A stretch of 64,000 nt of DNA from Gracilariopsis chorda (GCA_003194525.1 NBIV01000011.1:372001-436000), one strand, 5' to 3'; positions 11,904 through 22,950 are shown, counted from the first letter of the stretch. Numbers and translations: made by a program. Notes: generated from the letters alone by a model not told the origin.

Positions 11904-12711
11904 GTGGTGCAATGCCCCAAAGGGGAAAAACACCGAAAGACGTCCGGGATCTTCCTCTCACGAGGTGAACCGAGTTGGGTAGAGCCCTCCCAGAGGTGTC
12001 ACGGCGAAGCCGGTTTGTAAGACCAGGGACACCTGTCGCGACTCGCGCAGGGAGGTGAAGGCGAAGAATCGGTATCCGCGTGAGCGGGGTGTGATCCTCA
12101 GTAGAGGTATGTTTCCACGTAAGTGGGGGTGTGTGAGCGGATGCGCACACGAGGGCCACGGATAGCGGGAGGTGCTACCCTAAAAAGGGGAAAGAGGAGG
12201 GACGAAGTGGGTCGCGAGAGCGACGAGTAGATACGGCAATGCCGGTGAACAGGACTCCCTATACAGGGCGAAACACCAATATGATTGGAACAATTAGTAC
12301 TCCCAATGATGGGTCTCCTTTAGATGCGCAAGGGGGGTGAACTTCCGTACACTACGGTGCTTCCCTCCAAAGAGGAGTTGAGAACACGCGGAGGCGGTAA
12401 AGCTCAGAGCCAATTCCCCAGGTTGGGGTCCCTTGTTGGGGAAGGTTTACTGGTGCGACGGCAGTGCGCCGTCGCACTAAGTACTAGCTTCCCAGAAATG
12501 GGTCTGAAAATAATGAATAAAATTAACTAAAATACTCCACATTCCGTGGCAACATCCACTACTGTGGCCAACCGCCAATTGACCCAAAACCGTGTCCCAC
12601 GTGTCCATACCCACCATTGTGGGGCGTAGTTCATATACACACTACACAACCGATAATATCGGGAAAGCGTTCAAGTACCCAGAATCCCTCCCTGAGGGCG
12701 TTGCACTTCAC
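11904..12711. mobile_element. 808-bp hairpin-array insertion with imperfect TIRs
   Basis: Comparison with the matching part of the second copia element shows that this block is extra DNA. It is bounded by a 5-bp direct repeat ATGAT (11899-11903 and 12712-12716; 6 bp if the adjoining C is counted). Its ends are imperfect inverted repeats: GTGGTGCAATGCCC at the left, GTGAAGTGCAACGCCC read inward from the right. It has no coding capacity. It consists of about 25 short hairpins (4-10-bp stems, 1-7-nt loops) one after another, for example 12037-12047, 12211-12224, 12276-12288, 12345-12357, 12453-12477 (10-bp stem), 12610-12623, 12650-12662 and 12686-12698. It is probably a non-autonomous DNA transposon (inference). 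Superfamily is unknown. Confidence 0.75.
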
Positions 12712-15540
12712 ATGATTAGAGGCTCGTCTAGATCACCGTACAGGTATGCATTGCTAATATCCATAGTCTCTAGTATCAGGCCCTGAGATGAGGCCTTTGC
12801 CAACAAAAGAAGAATGGTTTCAAGACGGGCAACCGGGGCGTACAAGTTGTCTGGGTCGTAATCCAAGTACGGGCGTTGCAGGTCGCCCCGTGCTACGCAA
12901 CGCGCCTTTGGAAGGATACGCGGAGGGTCGGAGCTTAATAATTATGCTAAGAACCTCCATAAGAATGGCAATGGTTTCATGCCAGGTTCTCTATCGATCA
13001 GCTTCCAAGTTCCTCTTTCCACCAACGCATGGTACTCTCTGTCGATTGCTTCTGCCCATCCTGGCATCACTCTGGCTTCTTCAAAGCTCTTGGGGACTCT
13101 GCCATCATCCCCGAGGTCTTTGGAGCGTGAGTGTGCGATAAGGCAATGAGCAAGAGAAGCGTCTAGATGGTCTTCATCATCTTCACCCATAATTTTCTCG
13201 GCTTCGTATCGTCTGAGAGACGAGAAGTCCATAAGGTCTTTGATTGAAGGGAGGGACTCCTTGGTAACCTTGAAATCTGCCTCGCGGCACTTTATTACCT
13301 TTCCCATGGATGGGATGTATATCCTATACAGTGTCCGCGGGCTTTGCATCCCCACGAAGTGTCCAGGAATAGCGCGTGGTAGGAACTTCTTATTTGTGAC
13401 GGTTTCAGGCCTGTATATGAACGCGTGGCCTTCTTGCCCGAACTTCCGTAAGTTTGTGAAGTCCGGTTTTCGTCCGAACCATAAGGTGTAAGGAACCTTC
13501 ATTCCTGCTCGATGATTTGGTAGGCGATTTCTCAAGTAGTTTGCGTGTGAAATGGCTTCTTCCCATAGCTCATGCGGTAGCTTGGAGGCGAACAGGAATT
13601 TTCTAGCCATCTTCCACAAGTCTTGGATGACTTTCTCTGCTACACCGTTCGATTGGTGTGCGTACGGTGGGGTAAACTCTAGTACTATGCCATTTTCCAT
13701 CGCGTATGAGACGAAATCGTCTGACCTATTCTCACCCGCTCCGTCAAGGCGAACGCGGTACATTAGGTTGGGAGGTAGTTCGGTGTCCGCGCGAGCCTTG
13801 TACCAGCGGACAGATTCAAAGAATTGTTTCTTCTTACTTAGAAATTATATTGAGCTTGCCCTTGTGTTGTCGTCAATGAGGACTTGCATATACTTCGATC
13901 CTTGTAAAGAGGTTGGGGTTATGGGTCCAGTGAGGTCGGTGTGCGTTAACTCCAAAGGTCTCTGCACTACCGAGTTTGATTGCCGAAGTGGAGCACGCTT
14001 GGTGCCGGCGTCAATGCACGGAGTGCATATGACGTTGTTGACTTCGTCTGGGGAGATTTTAGGTACCCCTTGACACAAATCAATGCATGTCAAGAGTTTC
14101 TCTCTTTCAGGGTGTCCGAGTTTCTCGTGCCAATCCTTGGCTCTGTTGTCAGGTGCATGTGTTGCAGCTTGTACCTGTGGTGGTGATACGGGGCTCGGTA
14201 GGGGATAGAGTCCGTCCTTCGGGGTGGAGTGTTGTATGACTTGGCCCGTTGTGCGGTCTTTAATTACGAATCCGTTTGAGTATTGCACCTCGACGTAATT
14301 CACAAGGACAGATAAGGATACCAAGTTAGAGTCGAAGGTTGGGGTATGTTTGGCGGGTAACATGAGTCCGGTTCCTAAGGGTAGCTTTATTTTTCCACAG
14401 CCTACGATCTCTGACTGGTGGTCGCAAGTTTTTACGGTTTGCGGAGGTGTTTGGTGATATTCCCAGAACAACGATTTGTCCTTGATGAAAACATGACTAG
14501 CCCCAGAGTCCAGCCATGTTGGGGTTATGTTGTCCTGGTGGAGACTGGCATTAGCTAATGCTATGAATCCGCGGTAGTGGTTCCTTTCTCTCTCGCCGTG
14601 GTGGCGGTTAGCGTTTGGTCGCCCTTGGTTGTGGGCGTCGGTGAAGTTGTTAGAGTCCCAAGCTCGATTGTTATTGCGTCTTTCGCCTTTGTTATGTTTA
14701 TTATTATTGGAGTTTTTATTGTTGGGCTGTTGTTGGTTTTTATTTTTCTTGCGCCAACATTCGGCCCTGATGTGGCCTATGCGTCCACAATTCCAACATA
14801 CAACTCCCTTCTTGTTCCCTTTTGCATGCTGCTTGCGTCGGGTTGTAGTCTTCTTCGCAGCGGGGTAAGGGTGAATGCCATCTTTCTTGGCTTCTGTAGC
14901 CTTCGTGGTATATGTCGATGCCCGATGAACACGTTGGTCCATTTCGGATCGCACAAGCGAAACGACTTGATCGTATTCCATGTTGGTTGCGTCCGCCAAT
15001 AATGTGATTGCCATTAGTGAGTCTGGCAAGGTACGGAGCAGAGTCGCAGTTCGCTCCTTTTCCGTGAGTGGGTCACCCAGTCTAGCAAGTTCTAAGTAGG
15101 TTGTCTCCAACTCGAGTAAATGTCTCTGTACGTCGTCGCCATCCTTGAATGTCAAGGTGCTTAGCTTTTGGCGGAGGTTCAATTTGGATTGTATGTTGTC
15201 CTTCTTATATGTAGACTCGAGTTTATTCCATACCTCCAAAGCAGAGCAGTGTTCTCTTTCGAGTAGTTCCGAAACTGCGACGATCGGCTGTGTGTCAAGG
15301 TTTTGGACGATGGCCGATCTTGCCTTTCGATCGGCGTCGTCCCATCTCTTTCGAGCTGCAGCGGGTCCTTCATTTGGACGAGGTTCCGAAAGCACGAATA
15401 ATGATTGGAGGGAGTGTATGAGATCCCTAATGTATATGTGCCAAGTGTAGTAATCGGCGCCCCCTTTTAGACGGGGTATAGGTTTATTTTCTTGGTAAGT
15501 CTCAGAGTCCATCGCGGAGTATCACTCAACGCGAGACTAA

Positions 15541-16080
15541 AGGAGACTGGCAGATAGAATTATTCACCGGTCCCCTACCGGTTGAGGGATCCTTCTACTA
15601 CTCTTGCGTAGCCGGGTCCAATGGCAGGAGATACTATATCCGGTTCCCTAAAGGTCAGACCTCTGGCTCCGAGTAAGACTCTCTCGGTGAGATGCGATTT
15701 CAGCGGCCCGTCCAAGTTCTGCACAATCCAGAACGAGGGTGCGTGCAACCTACGGAATGTCCAGGAGAGGTTACTAACAACGTGATATGTGTTCACCAGT
15801 TGGCCTCCTCTGATTCCTTACGGCTACTTGCGCGGCGATCTTGCTCCTTGAAACGTCCTTGTCTTCACTAAGGTCCGGGCCGAACGACGAGACACCCTGT
15901 CCCCTTACGAACAGCTACACTCACCCCAGCTGAGCCAGTTATACGGCAAGTGCGCTATCCGCAGGCTTAGTTCAAGTCCCCAGTCGATTCCCAACCGGTA
16001 TTCGGCTTGCGAACCTTAGCTCAGCCAAGTGCTAACTTCCCTGAAGGGTTAACAGTGGCGGAGGCCTTATTCAGGACTTT
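15541..16080 (-). other. Conserved structured leader of copia element 1
   Basis: This part of the untranslated leader upstream of gag is clearly similar to 21690-22260 in element 2, although the LTRs differ. It is rich in small hairpins. Two of them change in both arms between the elements while keeping pairing: 15716-15734 versus 21889-21907, and 15652-15662 versus 21825-21835. That pattern favours a selected RNA structure, possibly for packaging, dimerisation or translation (inference). Confidence 0.55.
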
Positions 16081-16360
16081 ATATAATAGTTCCGGTTCAA
16101 CGTCTGTGTTCGTGGTCCAATGATGAAGGCGGTTATGCGGAGCCTGCAGTAACTGCGATGTGTTGCCACTAGAAGCTTCAGGTGATCGGTCCAGACCACA
16201 AGCAAGGGGCAAGGGTTGTTCAACGACACGGTGGCTTTCAAGAAGCTTCTAGTGCGCACGCTCTAACGCAACGCCGGATACGGGGGGGGGGGGGGTTTGG
16301 CAGCGACTCAACAATGGGCGCAGGCGGGGGAAGGTTGTCCAGCGTGTAGAAGGCGGAGTG

Positions 16361-16815
16361 TGCACGGGCTGCCGGGGGGGGGGGAAGATTGTTTGAGAGC
16401 GCCACACCAGTAGGCCCAAGTCTTGCGCGGAGAACGCGGAATGTGCACGGGCTGCCGGGGGGGGGGAGTTGTTTGAGAGGGCCACAACAGTAGGCCCAAG
16501 TCTTGCGCGGAGAACGCGGAATGTGCACGGGCTGCCGGGGGGGAGAAGGTTGTTCGCAGTGTGTGTGGTTGTCCAGAGTGTGCAAGGGCTGCCGGGGGGC
16601 GGAAGATGTTTTGGGAGCGTAGCACGAGTAGGCGCAAGTCCAGCGCGGAGAGGGCGGAGTGTTCACGGGCTGCCGGGGGGCGGAAGACGGTTTGGGAGCG
16701 CAACACGAGTAGGCGCAAGTCCAGCGCGGAGAGGGCGGAGTATGCACGGGCTGCCGAGGGGCGGGAGATGGTCTGGGAGCGCAAAACGAGTAGGCGCAAG
16801 TCCGGGAAAAAGTGG
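16361..16815. repeat. Minisatellite, about 80-bp units, in the copia 1 leader
   Basis: Six units start at about 16361, 16444, 16524, 16581, 16662 and 16743. Each opens with a variant of TGCACGGGCTGCCGGGG, followed by a G-run and a GTAGGCGCAAGTC-like segment. The spacing is 80-83 bp except for one shortened unit of 57 bp. It lies wholly inside the leader of the first copia element and is not shared with element 2. Confidence 0.85.
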
Positions 16816-17044
16816 TTGGGCGCAAGGCGGGCCGAAGGCGCAAGTTTTATAGAGAGTGGAGAACGTTGGCGTTTCTCACTCTTTTGTGCAGATAAGCCTT
16901 GCGTTTGAGAGAAGCCTAAAGCAGGGTTTATTCAGTGTCGGCTTTTGCGCCGGCGGTTGCTGTGTCCCTTACGTTTTCGATATTGTTCTCGATACGTCTT
17001 TCTCACGTCGACGGTGTTATCGATAACCGCATGCGATGCCACAA

Positions 17045-17200
17045 TGTAGCTGTGTCTAGCTTTGTGTCTTCTCCACTGTCTCCCTCCTCCCATCATGCTG
17101 GTGAAGGCAGATCAGCGAGGTCATTTATTTGGTGCCTCCAGTCGGGACGAGTGGACTGTAAACCACGTCCCAACTGGTGGCCAGCGTGTCTCCATTCACA
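17045..17200 (-). repeat. 5' LTR of copia element 1
   Basis: This is the 156-bp partner of 10291-10446, about 1.3% different. Its outer side is followed by the target duplication GCTGG. Its inner side abuts the leader, where a primer-binding site would be expected. Confidence 0.93.
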
Positions 17201-17307
17201 GCTGGGCACGCTCGCGTGAGTGTCTGGCCGGACATTTTGATAGTCCAGTCGTCACAGATGCTTCTGGTTGACCTTGATCCACGAGTATCCGTTCTGCCCA
17301 GGGATAT

Positions 17308-17443
17308 TGTAACTGTTTCTCTCTTCTTGCCCCCTTCCATCCAAAGGGGTAAAGAAGGGGGCCCTTTATTTATACTGTTGGAACGTGTGGCTCGTGCCGC
17401 ACGTTCCAATCAGTGGACCAGAACAATTCTGCGTCCGTCTACA
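17308..17443 (-). repeat. 3' LTR of copia element 2
   Basis: This 136-bp repeat is paired with 22951-23086. Target duplication GATAT lies on its outer side and the polypurine tract on its inner side. Confidence 0.93.
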
Positions 17444-17682
17444 CCGTCCCTCGAAAATAAGATAGCAGCTTAGTTTGCGAAATAAGTCTAACAGCCTAGA
17501 TGTCTTGGTACCCGCCATTAAAAACCTGTACTGCAGCAAAACCGAATAGGCAAAAATCTGCATTCTAGGAAAAGGTACGGGCCCCTTTCGCGACTCTAAT
17601 AAACTAACATATCTGGATTCGAAAACAAAAAGTAAAAACAAAACTCAAACGTTAGCTACCTTGACGATATAGATACACATAC

Positions 17683-20600
17683 TTACTTAATGGATGTTTT
17701 GTTCCTAAGCCCACATAATACTGTGAGAACTTTCAATCGTTCCACCGGGAGTGACTTTGTGAATATATCAGCGGCTTGCGTGTCTGTCCTTATTGGCTTT
17801 ATGTCAATGACTTCAGTCTCAACAAGCTCTTTGATATGGTGATGTTTTAGAGCTATGTGCTTGTTCCTTTCAGAGACTCTCGGATTCTTAGCTATCGACA
17901 GCGCAGTCGAGCTATCCGAATATGTAGATATTGGATACATGTCCGGTTCATCGTCAAGGACCTTTTCAGCGCCCAGCTCCCAGAACAGTCTTCGGAGCCA
18001 GGTCACAATTTTCCCACAGTACGACATGGCCACATATTCAGCTTCACCAGACGACAGGGTAATTAGAGATTGCTTCTTAGTCGTCCACATAATTGGTGCT
18101 TCGTTCACCTTTATTATTACTCCCGTCGTGGACTTCCGCGTTTCGCGGCATCCAGCCCAATCAGCGTCACAATACGCTTCCATTGGAGCCGTAGTGTTAG
18201 AGGGATAGAACAAGCCAAGACCCTTCGTACCTTTGAGGTATCGTAAAACTCTCTTCGCTAGTCCAACATGCCGCAAGCATGGGTCATGGACTTGCCTTGC
18301 CAGCATCGAGGCTGCGAACATGATGTCAGGCCTGGAGTTCACGGCCAAATACATCAAACAACCTACCAACTTCCGGTATCGGTTGTGTGTTCCTGTAGAC
18401 ACTGCGCGTTCTTCATCCTGGCGGCTGGTCAGATCTTCCTTGGTGGGCAGGGGTGTTTGAGAAACGTTACAGTTCTCAAGCCCGTTCTCTTTTATTATCT
18501 TATCGATATAACGAGTCTGGGTGACCATTATGCCCTGGTCGTTTCGCTCGATCTGTAGTCCCACAAATGACTTTGCCTCACCAAGGAGCTTAACCTTGAA
18601 CAGGTTTGTCATCTCAGCCTTGAAGTCCTGGAGTAGACTATATGAGTTGCAGGCCATAAGAATATCGTCCACGACTATGACGAGTATTAGGGTACCACTC
18701 TTGGACGAGTACAGGTATAGCCGACTGTCGGTGGTAGACTGTCTGAATCCCAAGCGAATCAACTCGCTGTGCATCAATGAGCCCCATATGTGTCCGGCTT
18801 GTTTCGCTCCATATATCGATTTTAGGAGTAAGCAGACCTTTCCTGGGACAAAGGAGAATCCAGAGGACTTGGTTGGTTGCTCCATGATAAGAGGCTCATC
18901 TAGATCACCATAGAGATACGCGTTGCTCACATCCATGGTCTCTAAGATCAAGCCTTGTGCTGCGGCTTTTGTGAAGACCATGCAGATGGTTTCGAGTCTC
19001 GCAACCGGTGCGTATAGGGTCTCAGGGTCAAAATCGATGTAGGGGCGTTGCATGTCGCCCCGTGCAACGCAACGTGCCTTAGGTAGAATACGAGGTGGGT
19101 CTTCGCTAAGGAGTTTGGCAATGAACCTCCAAAGGAATGGTAAAGGTTTCATCCCCGGTTTCCTGTCTACAAGCCTCCATGTCCCTCTTTCTACCAAGGC
19201 ATTGTACTCCCTGTCGATAGCTTCGGCCCATCCTCTCATCTTCCGCGCTTCGTCGAAGTTCTTTGGGACTCTGCCGTCATCCCTAAGACCTTCGGAGCGT
19301 GAGAAGGATACGAGACAGTGTGCCAGCGATGCATCGAGGTGTTCCTCGGAATCTTCATCCATGTTCACCTCGGCATGCTGCCTTCGGAGGGAAGAGAAGT
19401 CGATCAGGTCTTTGAAGGATGGTAGTTTGTCCTTGCTTACTTTGAAGTCTGCCTTGCGGCACTTTATTACTTTATCAGTCGATGGGATGTATACCCTGTA
19501 CAAAGTGCGGGGACTTTGTATACCAACAAAGTTACCAGGAAGTGCCCGGGGTAGTAGCTTCTTATTCGGTGCGGTGTCTGATCTGTATATGAACGCATGT
19601 CCTGGCTGTCCAAGCTTTAATAGGTTGGTGAAGTCAGGCTTCTCACCAAACCACAGGGTGTACGGGACTCTCATGTCTACCCGTTGGTTTGGTAGTCGAT
19701 TCCTAAGATATTTTGCGTGAGAGATTGCCTCTTCCCAGAGTTCCTGTGGTAACTTGGACTCAAACAGGAAGATGCGGGCAACTTTCCAAAGATCTTGAAT
19801 GGTCTTCTCCGCGACGCCATTTGATTGATGCGCATATGGTGGGGTGAATTCAAGTATGATGCCATTCTCCATCGCATATGTGACGAAGTCATCGGAGCGA
19901 TTCTCACCCGCCCCGTCAAGGCGAACGCGGTACATTCGATTCGGAGGCACCTCGTTTTCCGCGCGAGCCTTGTACCAACGAATGGATTGGAAGAATTGTG
20001 TCTTTTTACTAAGGAAGTAAATGGCACTCGCCCTTGTCCTGTCGTCGATAAGGACTTGCATATATCGCGATCCTTGCAGCGAAGGTGGCGTGATGGGTCC
20101 GCTGAGATCGGTGTGAGTGAGTTCGAGGTTCCTGCTCACAGTTTTTTCAATTTTTTGCAGTGGAGCCCGTTTTGTTCCTGCTTGTATGCATGGGTTGCAT
20201 ATGATGTTGCGTACCTCCTCAATTGAGAATCGTGGTACCCCGTGAGATGTCTCAACGCACTTGAGTAGTTTGTCTCGGCCAGGGTGGCCGAGTTTCTCAT
20301 GCCAGTCGTGAGGGTTGTCACCAATCTGTCGCATCGCCATGTGAGCCATAGGGGAGGGTAAGGGGTTGGGAAGTGGGTAGAGTCCGTGTCTTGGCCTTGA
20401 TGTGAAGAATACCTCTCCTGTGCTCTTGTGTTTTATAATGAAGCTGGTTTCTGCCTCAGTGGAAAATTCGACGTCTCCTTGTGATGCCAGAGTGGAGAGG
20501 GAGATTAGGTTGGAGTCGAAGCTTGGGGTATGCTTTGCTGATAACATCACACCGTTTGCGCCGAAAGGTAACTTTATTTTCCCAAGTCCCACGCTGTCGG

Positions 20601-21681
20601 ATGTATTATCGCAAGTATTCACGGTTTGTGGTGGGGTTGTGTGATATTCCCAGAACAGGGACTTGTCTTTGATGAAGACGTGACTTGCTCCTGAGTCCAA
20701 CCATGTCGGTGTATGATGCTCGGAATGTACGCTGGCGTTGGCGATCGCTACGAATCCGCGGTGGTTTTGGTTTTGCTTGTTGTGGTTGTTGTTGTTGTTG
20801 CGGTTGGCATCTTGTCGATGGTTTCTTTGTTGGTTAGTCCCGTTTCGGTTTGAATCCCACGAGCGGTTTGTGTTATTGCTCTTGTTTTTACCGTGTTGAG
20901 TGGTTTCCGAGGACTTGTTTTTGGTTTTCCTCCAGCATTCGGAACGAATGTGTCCGATACGCCCGCAGTTCCAACATTCTACGCCTCTTTTCTTTGGCTT
21001 TGTGTGCTGTCTTTTGCCTTGTGAAGACTTCTTTGCGGCCGGGTATGGGTGTGTTCGGTCGTTTGGTTTCGATGCCGTAGTGTTGTTTGGGCGATGAGCC
21101 CTACGGTCCATTTCTGATCGCACTAGGGATACCACCTGGTCGTATTCCATATTTGTAGCGTCAGCCAGTAGTGTGATGGCCATCAGTGACTCTGGAAGGG
21201 AACGAAGTAACGTGGCGGTCCTTTCCTTATCTGTCACTGGGTTGCCTTGGCGTGCGAGTTCTAAGAAAGTGGTTTCAAGGGTAATGAGGTGATTTTGTAT
21301 GTCCTCACCGTCTTTATATGCCATGGTGCTAAGCTTTTGGCGAAGGTTCAACTTTGACTGTATGTTGTCCTTCTTATATGTGGCCTCTAGTTTGGTCCAC
21401 ACTTCCAAAGCGGAGCAGTACTCCCTTCCCAGGAGTTCTGATACAGCGACAATCGGCTCTGTTCCAAGGTTCTGTACGATCGCGGAGCGTGCTTTGCGAT
21501 CGGCATCGTCCCAGCGCTTTCGGGTTGCTGCGCTTCCCTCTGTGGGTCGAGGTTCGGTGAGGACGAAAAGGGATTGCGATGAGTGCATGAGATCCCTTAC
21601 GTAGATGCGCCAAGTGTAGTAGTCGGCGCTTCCCTGTAGTCGGGATATTCTTTTATTGTCGTATTCTCGCTCTGTGTCCAT
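17683..21681 (-). CDS. copia gag-pol polyprotein (element 2)
   Basis: One 1332-residue frame carries all Ty1/copia parts in order: gag, a CCHC knuckle (CWNCGRIGHIRSECW), an aspartic protease (DSGAS), an integrase with the GPI and DDR motifs, a reverse transcriptase with a VVDD core and an RNase H ending with SSGEAEYVAM. Gag and pol share one frame, as in many copia elements. It belongs to the mobile element and not to the host. Confidence 0.93.
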   Translation of the reverse strand: MDTEREYDNKRISRLQGSADYYTWRIYVRDLMHSSQSLFVLTEPRPTEGSAATRKRWDDADRKARSAIVQNLGTEPIVAVSELLGREYCSALEVWTKLEATYKKDNIQSKLNLRQKLSTMAYKDGEDIQNHLITLETTFLELARQGNPVTDKERTATLLRSLPESLMAITLLADATNMEYDQVVSLVRSEMDRRAHRPNNTTASKPNDRTHPYPAAKKSSQGKRQHTKPKKRGVECWNCGRIGHIRSECWRKTKNKSSETTQHGKNKSNNTNRSWDSNRNGTNQQRNHRQDANRNNNNNHNKQNQNHRGFVAIANASVHSEHHTPTWLDSGASHVFIKDKSLFWEYHTTPPQTVNTCDNTSDSVGLGKIKLPFGANGVMLSAKHTPSFDSNLISLSTLASQGDVEFSTEAETSFIIKHKSTGEVFFTSRPRHGLYPLPNPLPSPMAHMAMRQIGDNPHDWHEKLGHPGRDKLLKCVETSHGVPRFSIEEVRNIICNPCIQAGTKRAPLQKIEKTVSRNLELTHTDLSGPITPPSLQGSRYMQVLIDDRTRASAIYFLSKKTQFFQSIRWYKARAENEVPPNRMYRVRLDGAGENRSDDFVTYAMENGIILEFTPPYAHQSNGVAEKTIQDLWKVARIFLFESKLPQELWEEAISHAKYLRNRLPNQRVDMRVPYTLWFGEKPDFTNLLKLGQPGHAFIYRSDTAPNKKLLPRALPGNFVGIQSPRTLYRVYIPSTDKVIKCRKADFKVSKDKLPSFKDLIDFSSLRRQHAEVNMDEDSEEHLDASLAHCLVSFSRSEGLRDDGRVPKNFDEARKMRGWAEAIDREYNALVERGTWRLVDRKPGMKPLPFLWRFIAKLLSEDPPRILPKARCVARGDMQRPYIDFDPETLYAPVARLETICMVFTKAAAQGLILETMDVSNAYLYGDLDEPLIMEQPTKSSGFSFVPGKVCLLLKSIYGAKQAGHIWGSLMHSELIRLGFRQSTTDSRLYLYSSKSGTLILVIVVDDILMACNSYSLLQDFKAEMTNLFKVKLLGEAKSFVGLQIERNDQGIMVTQTRYIDKIIKENGLENCNVSQTPLPTKEDLTSRQDEERAVSTGTHNRYRKLVGCLMYLAVNSRPDIMFAASMLARQVHDPCLRHVGLAKRVLRYLKGTKGLGLFYPSNTTAPMEAYCDADWAGCRETRKSTTGVIIKVNEAPIMWTTKKQSLITLSSGEAEYVAMSYCGKIVTWLRRLFWELGAEKVLDDEPDMYPISTYSDSSTALSIAKNPRVSERNKHIALKHHHIKELVETEVIDIKPIRTDTQAADIFTKSLPVERLKVLTVLCGLRNKTSIK

Positions 21682-21689
21682 CGCGGAGT

Positions 21690-22330
21690 GTTCTCGACGC
21701 GAGGCTTATCCAGAGGGGCAGATAGTTTGTATACTTCACCGGTCCCCTACCGGGCGAGGGATCCTTCTGCCACTCTTTGAGTAGCCGGGCCCACTGACAA
21801 GAGATACTATCTCTGGTACCCTAAGGGTCAGACCCCTGGCTCCGAGTTAGACTCTCTCGGTGAGGTGCGTTTTCAGCTGCCTGTCTATGTCCTGCGCAAT
21901 CCAGGACTAAGGTGCGTGTAACGTACGGATCGTCCAGGGAATGGATAATGACCAGTAGATATGCCTTCACCAATACACTCCCTCTAGATCCTTGCGGCTG
22001 CTTGCGCGGCGAGATGTACTCCGTATAAAGTTCTTGTCCTTACTAAGGTCCGGGCCGAACGACAAGACACCCTGTCCCCGAACGAGCGCAACACTCACCC
22101 CAGCGGAGCCGGTTATACGGCAAATGCGCAACCCGCCGGTTAAGTTCAAGTCCCCAGTCGATTCCCAACCGGTACTCGGCTTGCGAATCTTAGCACGGCC
22201 AAGTGCTAACTTCTCTTCCTGGGTAATAGTGGCGGAGGCCCTGTTCGGGACTTTTGTTCTCTCGTCTTATGTGTCGAACTTCCCTTACGGGGTAATCGGT
22301 GGCGAGGCCTTACTCAGGTCTTACGGTTGG
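21690..22330 (-). other. Conserved structured leader of copia element 2
   Basis: This is the counterpart of 15541-16080. Long stretches are shared, such as the CTAAGGTCCGGGCCGAACGA segment, and the order of small hairpins is the same. See the leader entry for element 1 for the two compensatory stem changes. Further inward (22350-22590) it gives way to G-runs that are not shared. Confidence 0.55.
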
Positions 22331-22950
22331 CTCTTACCCGGTTGTGATAGAGTGCGTGCGGGGGGGTGGGGGGGGTGCACGCTCTTTTTTGTCGGTGTCC
22401 GCGGAGGGGGGGGGAAAGGTGGCAGCGCGGGCGCAGACTTGCCCTTAGTGCCGGGGGGGGGGGGGCACACTTTTCTTTGTCGGCGTCCGCGGGGGGGAAG
22501 GTGGCGGAGCGGGGGGGGGGAAGGGCCGGTTCTTCGTCCTTAGTGCTGCTGGGGGTGATTTGTAGAGCTTCGCCGGGCGGGGGGGAAGGGGGAGCGTTAG
22601 AGCGGTAGGGCTCTGAAGCCAGCGCGGCCGCACGACAGAGGAGGAGAGAAAGAGAACTTTGGCGCAGCGTCGGAGGGGAAGGCTTATAGGTAAAGCGGCG
22701 CGCTGGCGGATATCCGGCGTAGAAGCTCCTAGGCGCGCAGCGTAGACGCCGCGGGCACGAGCAGCGCCGCGGTGAGGGGGTTGAATTCTGCGTCAGGGTA
22801 GCGCGGCGCAGGGATGCACTCGTGAGGCTCTTGATTATATTCGTTCGCGCTGAGGCTGATGGGGCGCTCGGCGGCGGCCGTTATCGATATGTTTTGTATA
22901 TACGGCTCTATAATCGCCTGGGTGTCGGTTCACCCATGGCGATGCTACCA

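Larger units (their letters stand above)
10291..17200 (-). mobile_element. Ty1/copia LTR retrotransposon 1 (broken, full length)
   Basis: This fossil element lies on the minus strand and spans about 6.9 kb, flanked by a 5-bp target duplication GCTGG at 10286-10290 and 17201-17205. The two 156-bp LTRs begin TG and end CA. Its parts, from high to low coordinates, are: 5' LTR; a leader of about 1.5 kb with a minisatellite; gag with a CCHC zinc knuckle; aspartic protease; integrase; reverse transcriptase and RNase H in copia order; a polypurine tract next to the 3' LTR; and the 3' LTR. The coding part (about 10.7-15.5 kb) is broken at roughly three or four places, one being an inserted hairpin-rich element at 11904-12711. 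The LTRs differ at about 2 of 156 positions, so insertion is recent in relative terms. Confidence 0.92.

Noticed and set aside
15960-16000. tRNA-like T-arm (GTTCAAGTCC) in the copia leader
   Set aside because: No acceptor, D or anticodon arms fit around it. It is part of the conserved leader.
16361-16815. CRISPR-like repeat array
   Set aside because: Units are long, adjacent without unique spacers and vary in length. It is a minisatellite within a retroelement leader in a eukaryotic genome.
17045-17443. Element 2 nested in the LTR of element 1
   Set aside because: Each element has complete LTRs and its own target duplication. They are neighbours separated by about 100 bp, not nested.
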